Notes under the pieces: model-generated | Database searches by the model: none | Seen by the model: the letters and a program-made list of their open reading frames with translations, nothing else | What the model was told of the DNA's origin: nothing | Program-made: the position numbers and the translations under genes | Assembly: GCA_945905765.1 (NCBI GenBank) | Contig: CAMDPZ010000022.1 | Span: 1-35,688 of the forward strand | Length of the DNA stretch: 35,688 bases | DNA from: Nitrospira lenta | GTDB taxonomy: Bacteria; Nitrospirota; Nitrospiria; Nitrospirales; Nitrospiraceae | Reading direction: 5' to 3' | In this document: one piece after another, positions 25,286 through 32,293 of the stretch | Numbering within the stretch: position 1 is the first letter of the stretch | Layout of the letters: each line of letters starts with the position of its first letter

Positions 25286-25540
25286 CTAGAGTCCCAATTC
25301 TTTCAAAATGGCATCGAGCGACTGGGCGCCTTTTTTGTTGGCCTGAGCCAAGGCGGCTTTGGCCTCGACGAGATCGATGCGATCTTCCAGGTCTTCCAGA
25401 AACCGCAGATCCTCAATGGGCACGACGGCCGCCACGGCCCGACCTCGCCGGCGTAAGAGCACTCGTTCCTTACCGAATGCCGCGCGATTGATCGCATCGG
25501 CAAACCCGTCTCGTTCCTTTTTCCCCTCCGGATTTCCCAT
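25286..25540 (-). CDS. Phd/YefM-family antitoxin
   Basis: The 84-residue protein has the Phd/YefM core: FADAINRAAFGKERVLLRRR, then GRAVAAVVPIEDLRFLEDLE, a conserved strand-helix unit that binds DNA as a dimer. A helical, charged C-terminal tail follows and would wrap and block the toxin. Being encoded first, just ahead of the RelE gene, fits autorepression by the antitoxin-toxin complex. Together they form a type II toxin-antitoxin module. Confidence 0.88.
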   Translation of the reverse strand: MGNPEGKKERDGFADAINRAAFGKERVLLRRRGRAVAAVVPIEDLRFLEDLEDRIDLVEAKAALAQANKKGAQSLDAILKELGL

Positions 25541-25692
25541 GCCGCCCCTCCGCAGATCGTTCGTTCAATGATGCAAGCTGTACAGGGGGGAAGAGCTGAA
25601 GTCAATCGACAGAAGGGCAGGATCTGGCCTATTTGCCTATTCCTTTTTTTTCACAATTGGGGTATATAACTGGGGGCGGCGAGTGCGCTGCC

Positions 25693-25706
25693 TACTATAT
25701 ATAGTA
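25693..25706. promoter_or_regulatory. 14-bp AT palindrome upstream of Lys-rich gene
   Basis: TACTATATATAGTA is a perfect inverted repeat 28 bases before the start codon at 25735. It may be an operator or contain the -10 box; TATAAC at 25665-25670 is another candidate -10. Confidence 0.3.
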
Positions 25707-25734
25707 TCCACCCATTCATCAGAGGAGAGATCAC

Positions 25735-25833
25735 ATGTCTAAGGGTATGACGCAGAAGAAAACGACCAAGAAGAAGCCAGCCACGACCGTGAAGGAAAAG
25801 CGCGCCGCTAAGGTCGCGAAGAAGAACAAATAA
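25735..25833 (+). CDS. 32-residue Lys/Ala-rich basic protein
   Basis: Too short for most callers but well supported: a GGAG ribosome site in AGAGGAGAGA precedes the ATG, and the protein is MSKGMTQKKTTKKKPATTVK followed by a Lys/Ala/Arg-rich tail. Fifteen residues are Lys or Arg and no acidic residue other than one Glu is present. This resembles histone-H1-like tails and other tiny nucleic-acid-binding proteins. Two GC-rich hairpins follow at 25844-25867 and 25882-25921. Function is unknown; binding to DNA or ribosomes is a guess from charge alone. Confidence 0.7.
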   Translation: MSKGMTQKKTTKKKPATTVKEKRAAKVAKKNK

Positions 25834-25843
25834 TGCAATTCGC

Positions 25844-25867
25844 GCTTCGGCCGTTCCGATCCGAAGC
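25844..25867 (+). terminator. Hairpin after the Lys-rich gene
   Basis: GCTTCGG (25844-25850) pairs with CCGAAGC (25861-25867), 10 bases after the stop codon. A second hairpin with one mismatch lies at 25882-25921 (CCGTCAACGTGC against GCACGCTGACGG). Neither has a long T run, so terminator function is uncertain. Confidence 0.35.
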
Positions 25868-26079
25868 ACCAGCGAGGGAGTCCGTCAACGTGCATCGGCT
25901 GCAGGCCGCGCACGCTGACGGTTCCGCATTCCATTCCCTCCTCAGCCCCGTTTCTGCACACGCACGACAATTAGAAAAAGCTGCAACTCTGTTCGCTCAG
26001 CCTGCGCCGCATTGGCCTGGTAACGCGAACGGTGCGAGAGCGAACGTCCTTGTTTCGTTCCCTGACAGGTTTTGAACCG

Positions 26080-28350
26080 ATGTTGCTATCGTGGATTGCC
26101 AGAGTTCTGTTGATCGCCTGCTTCGGCTGGCTTGCGCTGCCATTTGAATTGGTCGCGCACCCGGCTACGTTGACGACGGCGATCGATGAAAAAGAAAGAC
26201 GGCTGTTCGAAGTTCAGCGGGATATCGCCGTGCTTAAGGAAGCCACCAGGCTGCGGCTTGAGGCGCAAGAGACGCGCCTGCAAAAAGATCTGCAGCATCT
26301 GCAATTGCGAATCGAGGAGCAGGATGCGCAGTTTGCCGCGCAGCTGGCGGCGCAACTTGAGGCACAAAAAGAAAGTCTGCAAAAAGATCTACATGAGCTC
26401 CAGTCGAGGATTGAACAGCAAGATGGTCAGCTGGCCGATATCCATGCCGAAACGGGCCGCCTGCACATGTTTCTCGCCATCCTCGCATCGTTCCTCACTC
26501 TGCTGGTGGCGGCCACGGGAGTCGCGACCTGGTATAGCGCGGGGGCGAGGGCGCGAGACACGGTGCAGGCTTGGATCGCGCAGCATGAGTCCGAGCGGAA
26601 CGCCGGCGGACGAGAAGCTCTGAGCGAGATCCGGGCCGATGTCGTGAGCGTCAGCCACGCGTTGTTGGTTGCGGCGAGAGGCATGGCCGCCTGGTACAGC
26701 GCCGGGACGAAGATGCAGGAGGCCGCGCAGGAAGCTGCGGAGGCGCGGATGGCGCGGAAGGAATCCGAGTCGAATGCCGCGGCACGCGAGGCGGCTAGTC
26801 AAGCGGCGGCCGATGCCGCGAAGGCCAGTCAAACGATCCAAGCGGGCCTGGATGAGATTGCGGCCAAGGCGGAGCAGGTTGCGCTGCAACTTCAGAAGAA
26901 ATTGACCGAGACGGCTCCCGTGGCGCCGACCCCCGAGCAGGTCGAGGTCCTCGATGCGCAAGAACGGCATCTCAAACAAAAACCCGAAAACGACTATACG
27001 TTTAGCGACTGGGAGTCCCGTGCCTACGCGGCCTACAGCGCGAAGCAATTCGATTTAGCGTCGAATTACTTCTTCCAAGCATCGAAAGTCGCCGCCACAC
27101 CGGAGCAGGAGGCGCGCGCGCAGGTTGCGCGGGGTGTGATGCTGGCCGAGATGAATCGTAGCGAGGAGGCGATCGGGGCTTACGAATATGTTGTGACCAA
27201 TTTTGGCGAGGCGACGGAACCGACTCTGCGTGAGCAGGTGGTGAAGGCCTGGCTCAATAAGGGCGTGGCGCTGGGCCGGCTGACCAGGAACGCGGAGGCC
27301 TTGGCCGCCTATGAGCAAGTGATCATGCATTTTGGCGAGGCCACCGAGCCGGTCTTGCGCGAACAGGTGGCCAAAGCCTGGCTCAATAAGGGCGCGACTC
27401 TGGGCCGGCTCACCAGGAGCGAAGAGGCCATTACCGCTTATGAGCAAGTCGTAATCCGTTTCGGCGAAGCCACGGATTCGGTGTTGCGCGAGCAGGTGGC
27501 GAAAGCGCTGTTCAATAAGGGCGTGGCCCTGGGCCGACTGACCAGGAGCGCGGAAGCCTTGGCCGCCTATGAGCAAGTCGTGATCCGTTTTGGCGAGGCG
27601 ACGGAGCCGGTCCTGCGCGAGCAGGTGGTGAAAGCGCTACTCAACAAGGGGGTCGCCCTGGGTCGGCTCACGCGGAGCGTGGAGGCGATTGCCGCGTATG
27701 AAGAGGTCATCTCCCGTTTTGGCGAAGCGGCGGAGCCGGTGCTGCGCGAAGGGGTGGCGAAAGCGCTGGTCAATAAAGGTGTCACTCTGGGCCGGCTCGC
27801 GCGGTACGAGGAAGCCATTGCCGCCTATGATCAAGTCGTGGCCCGTTTTGGCATGGCGCCGGAACTGTCCTTGCGCGAAGGGGTGGCGAAAGTGCTGGTG
27901 AATAAAGGCGTCGCGCTGGACCGGCTGGGTCGGAGCGAGGAAGCGGCGGCCGTGTATGAAGACGTCGTGGCTCGTTTCGGTGAGGCGACGGAGCCATCCT
28001 TACGTGAACAGGTGACGAGGACGTTCAATAGCATGGGCCTTCACCTCTTGCGCCAGGCCAAACTTTCTTGGGACGACCGCGAGGCGCGAACGCAACTGCT
28101 GGCAGCTGCCAGGGTAAGCTTCGACCGAGTGCTCGAGCGGGAAGCGCAGAATGCCTCGACGCTTGGGAACTTGGGCTATCTGTTGTTCTTGAGCGGGCAG
28201 CCGGACCAGGCGATGGAGTCGCTGCAATATGCATTGACGTTGGGCGGCGAAGAACTCTATCGGGACATGGTGAAGGATGCTGAAACAGACACGGTGCCTG
28301 AAGATGCTGAGTTCAGAACATTGCTGGATAGGATTTGGCTGGAAGACTAG
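26080..28350 (+). CDS. Membrane-anchored TPR protein with seven 42-residue repeats
   Basis: From the ATG at 26080 the 756-residue protein has a signal or anchor helix (ARVLLIACFGWLALPFELVA). Then come a Gln/Glu/Leu coiled coil with two copies of QKDL-type heptads (about 30-125), a second membrane helix (about 129-150) and an Ala/Glu-rich stalk. Next, residues 351-645 hold seven 42-residue TPR-like units of the form LNKGVALGRLTRSEEAIAAY followed by VVIRFGEATEPVLREQ. A final TPR pair ends the protein. TPRs bind protein partners. The repeats are close to identical at DNA level in places, so copy number may vary. The stalk holds a further internal duplication (WYSAG at two sites). A GTG at 26032 is a less likely start. 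Confidence 0.85.
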   Translation: MLLSWIARVLLIACFGWLALPFELVAHPATLTTAIDEKERRLFEVQRDIAVLKEATRLRLEAQETRLQKDLQHLQLRIEEQDAQFAAQLAAQLEAQKESLQKDLHELQSRIEQQDGQLADIHAETGRLHMFLAILASFLTLLVAATGVATWYSAGARARDTVQAWIAQHESERNAGGREALSEIRADVVSVSHALLVAARGMAAWYSAGTKMQEAAQEAAEARMARKESESNAAAREAASQAAADAAKASQTIQAGLDEIAAKAEQVALQLQKKLTETAPVAPTPEQVEVLDAQERHLKQKPENDYTFSDWESRAYAAYSAKQFDLASNYFFQASKVAATPEQEARAQVARGVMLAEMNRSEEAIGAYEYVVTNFGEATEPTLREQVVKAWLNKGVALGRLTRNAEALAAYEQVIMHFGEATEPVLREQVAKAWLNKGATLGRLTRSEEAITAYEQVVIRFGEATDSVLREQVAKALFNKGVALGRLTRSAEALAAYEQVVIRFGEATEPVLREQVVKALLNKGVALGRLTRSVEAIAAYEEVISRFGEAAEPVLREGVAKALVNKGVTLGRLARYEEAIAAYDQVVARFGMAPELSLREGVAKVLVNKGVALDRLGRSEEAAAVYEDVVARFGEATEPSLREQVTRTFNSMGLHLLRQAKLSWDDREARTQLLAAARVSFDRVLEREAQNASTLGNLGYLLFLSGQPDQAMESLQYALTLGGEELYRDMVKDAETDTVPEDAEFRTLLDRIWLED

Positions 28351-28474
28351 CAGGATGCTGAAAAAGACCGCCAGCTTCGTTCTCGCCTCGAACGCATCCT
28401 CAACGTAGCCGTGGGCTACGCCTCCGGTGCGTTCGTCGGCTGCGGCCTCGCTGACGGTCTTTTTGAGCATCCTG
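28351..28474. repeat. Dispersed palindromic repeat, copy C (124 bp)
   Basis: Same ends as copies A and B. The middle stem is GAACGCA/TGCGTTC and the inner stem GTAGCC/GGCTAC around a three-base loop. Base 17 is A here and its partner is T (AAAAAGACCG against CGGTCTTTTT), giving a better outer stem. It starts at the base after the TAG of the TPR gene (28348-28350). Confidence 0.93.
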
Positions 28475-28518
28475 CGGGATGCGCTCTCTCGGACCGTAGA
28501 TTTCCCCCTTGCTGAGTA

Positions 28519-28911
28519 TCACCCTCCCGCAAACACAGGACGAAAGCCGGCCTTGGTCAGAATGCGCGAGACTGTGTCTCGCTGGTCCCCTTGAATCTCG
28601 ATCCGCCCTTCCTTCACCGTCCCTCCGGCTCCGCAAGCCTGTTGCATCTCCTTCGCCAGCCGTTCCTTTTCTGCGAGACTGATGCCGAGAAAGCCCGTGA
28701 CGACGGTGACGGTTTTGCCTCCTCGGTGGGCGGTCTGGCGGATGATATCCACTCGGCCACGGGATTTTTTGGGCGCAGGGGCCGCTTGGTCACTATTGCT
28801 GGCTTCGGGCCGCTGGGTCGGTTCACGTTCCACAGCTTGCTTCAATGATGCAAAGGGGCTGGTCCAGACGATCGGCTCGCCACTTGTGGGAATGCGTTTT
28901 TTCTCTTTCAT
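28519..28911 (-). CDS. yciH: SUI1/eIF1-like translation factor, YciH type
   Basis: A 130-residue protein with an unstructured N-terminal half and a SUI1 domain (about 52-130). The domain has VDIIRQTAHRGGKTVTVVTG, the conserved KEMQQACGAGGTVKEGRIEI and a C-terminal GFRPVFAGG. SUI1 proteins bind the small ribosomal subunit near the P site; bacterial YciH is thought to affect start-site fidelity and translation under stress. Last gene of a minus-strand run; it starts 36 bases after yaeQ. Confidence 0.93.
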   Translation of the reverse strand: MKEKKRIPTSGEPIVWTSPFASLKQAVEREPTQRPEASNSDQAAPAPKKSRGRVDIIRQTAHRGGKTVTVVTGFLGISLAEKERLAKEMQQACGAGGTVKEGRIEIQGDQRDTVSRILTKAGFRPVFAGG

Positions 28912-28947
28912 CGCTTCATCCCCGTCACGAATCTATCGGCGTCTGCG

Positions 28948-29508
28948 TCAATGCCCGAATTGGGCTGAGGCGCTTTTCAGGACCGTTAGTTCCAGGTGCA
29001 TGGTGTTCGTGCCATCCGCCACCCAGACCTGTCCTTCTTGAACGGTGCAATCCAGCTGCATGCTGGATTGTGCCAGTTGGGCCAAAGCACGGCTTCCATC
29101 CAGCTGTAGATTGATTACCGTCAGATTATGTAGGCGGGCCAGGTTGGCCTGGTTCTTCTCCCACCATTGGTCGGCGCCGCGGCCTCCATAGGTATAGAGG
29201 TAGACCTGCTTCGCTTTGCCGCAGGCCTGGCGTAGGCTTTTCTCCTCGCGCTGGCCCACCTCGATCCAGAGATCAATGGAGCCGGTCAAATCCTTTTGCC
29301 AGAGGTCCGGCTCGTCCTCCGTGCTGAGCCCGCGGCCAAAGGCCAGGGCCTCGTGCGCGTGCAGGACAAAGGCTAGCAATCGCATCATCATCCGTTCATC
29401 GGTTTCGGAGGGATGGCGCGCCAGGGTCAGCGTATGGTCCTGATAGTATTGGCGGTCCATGTCGGAAATTTGCAGGGCTGCTTTGAAAATGGTCGCGTTC
29501 GAGGCCAT
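28948..29508 (-). CDS. yaeQ: YaeQ family protein
   Basis: The 186-residue protein matches YaeQ: MASNATIFKAALQISDMDRQ, the signature LARHPSETDERMMMRLLAF, GRGLSTEDEPDLW, DLWIEVGQREEKSLRQAC and QVYLYTYGGRG. YaeQ has a fold resembling PD-(D/E)xK nucleases, but no established enzymatic activity that I can cite with confidence. Length and motifs are standard. It is cytoplasmic. Confidence 0.93.
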   Translation of the reverse strand: MASNATIFKAALQISDMDRQYYQDHTLTLARHPSETDERMMMRLLAFVLHAHEALAFGRGLSTEDEPDLWQKDLTGSIDLWIEVGQREEKSLRQACGKAKQVYLYTYGGRGADQWWEKNQANLARLHNLTVINLQLDGSRALAQLAQSSMQLDCTVQEGQVWVADGTNTMHLELTVLKSASAQFGH

Positions 29509-29563
29509 AGGGTCATGGTTCCTGGGAGGATTGAATGATGGAGCTGCTCGCCGGGGCAGTCGG

Positions 29564-29797
29564 TCACAGATCTTTATAGGCGATGTACCAGCCTTCGACC
29601 CGTTCGCGCGCCCAGGGGGTTTTGCGGAGAAAGGTGAGGCTGGATTTCACGCTGGGGTCGTGGAGAAAACAGCGGATCGGGACCCGTTTCCCCATTTCTT
29701 CCCATCCATGCTTGGCGACCAGTTCCTTGATGATGGTCTCCAGTGTAATCCCATGGAGGGGATCGCGGGGATGAGAGGTGGGTGGTGGTTGTGTCAT
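29564..29797 (-). CDS. VF530-family DNA-binding protein
   Basis: A 77-residue protein with the VF530 (DUF2132) signature: [37 protein letters not shown] and [20 protein letters not shown]. The family is named from a structurally characterised DNA-binding protein; its cellular role is unclear. The ribosome site is weak. It is followed by yaeQ 55 bases later on the same strand. Confidence 0.92.
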   Translation of the reverse strand: MTQPPPTSHPRDPLHGITLETIIKELVAKHGWEEMGKRVPIRCFLHDPSVKSSLTFLRKTPWARERVEGWYIAYKDL

Positions 29798-29902
29798 CTG
29801 GTTAGGTGCTGCCGAGGCTGTTGGCTATCGAGCCCTGCGATTCGCTTTGGATAATTTTACAACAAGTGACGCGAGAAGTCCCGCCCTGTGGTCTGCCATT
29901 CC

Positions 29903-30250
29903 TTAGGGATTTGGAGACGAGGCAGAGGGGCCGTTGTCTGTCAGGGCTTGGCGCGCTTCGGCTGCAGCACGGTCTTGGCTGTTCCGTGCTTGTCTGCGTC
30001 GGTCCAGCCACCAGGCCAAGAGGGGAAATAGAGCAAAGGAACCAGGGGCCAGCAAGACGAGCAAGTAGGGGCTGAGGGTCGTCAGGCTGCGCAGGTGGGC
30101 TTGCAGTTGCGCCCGCTCGGCCGGCGTCCATCTGCTGCCATTCCGTTGCTTCATCAGCAGAGGCAGCAAGCCTTGAATCCCGCACATCTCAGCCCTGATC
30201 CGGTCCCGTTCCCGGCTGAGGGGCGCATGAAAACATGAGGGAAGTGTCAC
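29903..30250 (-). CDS. LETM1-like small membrane protein
   Basis: A 115-residue protein with a helical N-terminus (RWTPAERAQLQAHLRSLTTL) followed by one hydrophobic segment with proline and glycine breaks (SPYLLVLLAPGSFALFPLLA) and a basic, disordered tail. The order matches bacterial LETM1-like proteins, related to the ion-handling domain of mitochondrial LETM1. Function in bacteria is unknown. The start is a GTG at 30250 with AAGGA upstream. An overlapping frame at 29802-30185 is a shadow. Confidence 0.75.
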   Translation of the reverse strand: MTLPSCFHAPLSRERDRIRAEMCGIQGLLPLLMKQRNGSRWTPAERAQLQAHLRSLTTLSPYLLVLLAPGSFALFPLLAWWLDRRRQARNSQDRAAAEARQALTDNGPSASSPNP

Positions 30251-30323
30251 GAGAATCCTTTCGAGACGATTCGTCTATTGCGCCCTGGGAGTGGTAAGGG
30301 CTGGGACTGCCGATTATACCCTG

Positions 30324-31475
30324 TCAGCCTTGCGGAGTCAGGTCTCTGATCTGTTTGTCGAGTTGAATGCCGCGGGATTTGGCGTCGCGAAGAATGGCCC
30401 GTCTGATTTCAGCGGGGAAGGCTTCCGGCGGATGAACGCCCGATTGCCTGCGGGGAAAATGTTTCACAAAGAGCGCCGCCATCTCCGCTGTGGCCCAGGC
30501 GATCGGTGAGCAGAGGAGCTTGCGCCGCCTGAGCAGATGGAGGCTCGGCATCGTGGCGTCCCACCGGATGAGCGTCGGGCGGCCCTGCTTCAGGCCTGTG
30601 ACGACCACGGCTGCGGCAAATCGCGCATTGTGGAGAATCCCTCGATGGAGTAATTGATGCACCGTGCCCGGTGTCGGGGTTCTGGGGAACTGCGAGGGCC
30701 TCAGGCCGCGAGACTTTCGCAGTTTCCCCTGCCGATACCAGCGCCGCAGCTGATCGATATCCGATCCGCCGAGCTTGGCGTCCATCGACCGCAAGGGGAT
30801 GATCCGCGGTACCGTGACCACTTCATCCTGCGCCGCCAGCACCACTCCCACTGGCCCGATCGGAGCGGGGAATCGAAAGATCTCCCGTCCACCGAATCGC
30901 TGGCCCAGCGTGAAGTGGCCCTGACGATAGAGGCGTGGCCGCGAGGTTGCTTCATCGAAGGCGACTTCAGCCGACCATTGCGAGACGGGACTGTCGCTCT
31001 CTGTCGCTTCATACAGCCGGACCTGAACCGTCTCGACGCTGTCGAGCAGGTCCGCACTGGCGGCGATGAGGAGATTCGTGAGACCGGGCGCGATGCCCGC
31101 GGTGATCACCGCCGTTCGCCGGAGGTTCTGGAAGTCTGTTGCGAAGCGGAGCTGCTCCGCCTGAAAAGGATTTTCTGTCAGGTGGGCCGCCATGTCGAGG
31201 TAGTGGGCGCGCAGGCGGACTGCCGCGCGCAGGATGATCTTATTGAAAACCGCGGGGCAGGCATTGATCAGCAGCTGCGTACCCTGTGCGGCTGTGACGA
31301 TGCCCTCGATATTGCGGGCGTTCACCTGCTGCACAGGAATCGTCGAGGCGTCGCCTAAGAATCGGCGGGCCCGTTCAGGGTCGCGATCGCCGCACGAAAT
31401 GCGATGGCCTTGCCGTTTTAGCAGTTGGGCCAGCAGTGAACCGGTTGCGCCCACTCCCAGAACGAAGATCCTCAT
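30324..31475 (-). CDS. Saccharopine dehydrogenase-like NAD(P)-binding protein
   Basis: The 383-residue protein has an N-terminal Rossmann site MRIFVLGVGATGSLLAQLLK and the family segments ALNACP-like LINACPAVFNKIILRAAVR, HYLDMAAHLTENPF and ITAGIAPGLTNLLI. These match the saccharopine dehydrogenase NADP-binding domain, a fold used by several oxidoreductases such as carboxynorspermidine synthase. The C-terminal half ends in a basic tail. It starts 13 bases after a 58-residue gene on the same strand. The substrate cannot be inferred; it is not likely to be a true lysine-pathway enzyme, since no lys genes are nearby. Confidence 0.85.
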   Translation of the reverse strand: MRIFVLGVGATGSLLAQLLKRQGHRISCGDRDPERARRFLGDASTIPVQQVNARNIEGIVTAAQGTQLLINACPAVFNKIILRAAVRLRAHYLDMAAHLTENPFQAEQLRFATDFQNLRRTAVITAGIAPGLTNLLIAASADLLDSVETVQVRLYEATESDSPVSQWSAEVAFDEATSRPRLYRQGHFTLGQRFGGREIFRFPAPIGPVGVVLAAQDEVVTVPRIIPLRSMDAKLGGSDIDQLRRWYRQGKLRKSRGLRPSQFPRTPTPGTVHQLLHRGILHNARFAAAVVVTGLKQGRPTLIRWDATMPSLHLLRRRKLLCSPIAWATAEMAALFVKHFPRRQSGVHPPEAFPAEIRRAILRDAKSRGIQLDKQIRDLTPQG

Positions 31476-31488
31476 CGGCTGGCGCCCG

Positions 31489-31665
31489 TTACTTTTTCTT
31501 GTAGACGTTCAGCCCGATCTTTTCTTCGCGGTCTGGAATGGTGATGTTGCCTTCCGTGGAGGCAATGATGGTGGTCTTGCCCGAGGCGGAGGGGCCGAAC
31601 TCTTTGGATAGATCCACCTTGATCGTCAAGATCGTTCCCTGGATCGTCATGTCTACGTTCTTCAT
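31489..31665 (-). CDS. Conserved 58-residue protein
   Basis: The protein MKNVDMTIQGTILTIKVDLS continues with KEFGPSASGKTTIIASTEGN and ends in KIGLNVYKKK. The alternating hydrophobic pattern suggests a small beta barrel or sheet. I recognise this as a conserved bacterial hypothetical family with the K-E-F-G-P-S-x-S-G-K-T core, function unknown. Despite GPSASGKT, it is not a P-loop protein: it is too short and the motif does not follow a beta strand of an ATPase fold. The ATG at 31665 has GAGAGG upstream; a frame to 31722 is less likely. It heads the operon with the saccharopine-dehydrogenase-like gene. Confidence 0.8.
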   Translation of the reverse strand: MKNVDMTIQGTILTIKVDLSKEFGPSASGKTTIIASTEGNITIPDREEKIGLNVYKKK

Positions 31666-31847
31666 GATAGGGGCCTCTCGGTGATGGATGAAGCAGGCGT
31701 ATGCGTTGTTTGGCTGGTGCAACCTGTACCGCGGGCGGGGCAGGAAGTCAATTGGACAGAGGCGCCAGGGCCTGGCTCACGCCCGTTCATCGGCTGAGGA
31801 CAGTTTTTTATTCGGACGGAAGGATCGGTTCATGATAGGGTACTCGC

Positions 31848-32147
31848 ATGAACAGATCTAGACAGATAACGGCGTTGATGGTTGCGATGTTGGTTCTGGG
31901 GTTCACTGCCGGCGCTGGCGCAGCCGAAACTGCCGGCGACAATCAGTCCTCAGCTGGCCAGTCCACACAGGGCAACGGTAAAGGGCTGACGGTAGAAGAT
32001 CTTGGGCGCGGGCTGAAGAGCGCCGCGCGCAACATCGAGCAGGAGATCCCGAAGATCGGCCCTGCCATCGGGAACACGTTCAAGAACCTCACCGGCAAAG
32101 GCTCAGGGAAATCTGAGTCCCAGAGTTCTTCCAAAGACAAAAAATAA
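31848..32147 (+). CDS. Small secreted protein
   Basis: A 99-residue protein with a clear signal peptide (MNRSRQITALMVAMLVLGFT, then AGAGAAE, cleavage near residue 26). The mature part is Ser/Gly/Gln-rich and has one amphipathic segment (VEDLGRGLKSAARNIEQEIP) and a Lys/Ser-rich tail. No known domain. It is monocistronic and probably periplasmic. A T-rich structured segment follows at 32202-32264. Confidence 0.75.
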   Translation: MNRSRQITALMVAMLVLGFTAGAGAAETAGDNQSSAGQSTQGNGKGLTVEDLGRGLKSAARNIEQEIPKIGPAIGNTFKNLTGKGSGKSESQSSSKDKK

Positions 32148-32201
32148 CTTTCGGCTACTCAGGCAGGTCGATCAGCAAGGCCGCAGCGAGTGAGCTCAGA
32201 A

Positions 32202-32264
32202 CGATGAGCGCGGAACGCTGAAGCCACGATCGTTTTTTCGTTCATAGCTCATCGCTCAGCGTTC
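32202..32264 (+). terminator. Interleaved inverted repeats downstream of the secreted protein
   Basis: CGATGAGC (32202-32209) pairs with GCTCATCG (32247-32254), and GAACGCTGA (32213-32221) pairs with TCAGCGTTC (32256-32264). The two pairings are interleaved, not nested. A T6 run lies between them (32233-32238). Either stem could act in termination. Confidence 0.4.
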
Positions 32265-32293
32265 TCTGGCTGGCAACCCGTTTCAGTAGCCGG

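Noticed and set aside
29802..30185. A 127-codon minus-strand frame
   Set aside because: It overlaps the better supported LETM1-like gene in another frame and is rich in Pro/Ser/Cys with no structure.
31489..31665. GPSASGKT in the 58-residue protein as a P-loop
   Set aside because: The protein is far too short for a P-loop ATPase, and the motif is part of a conserved small-protein core.
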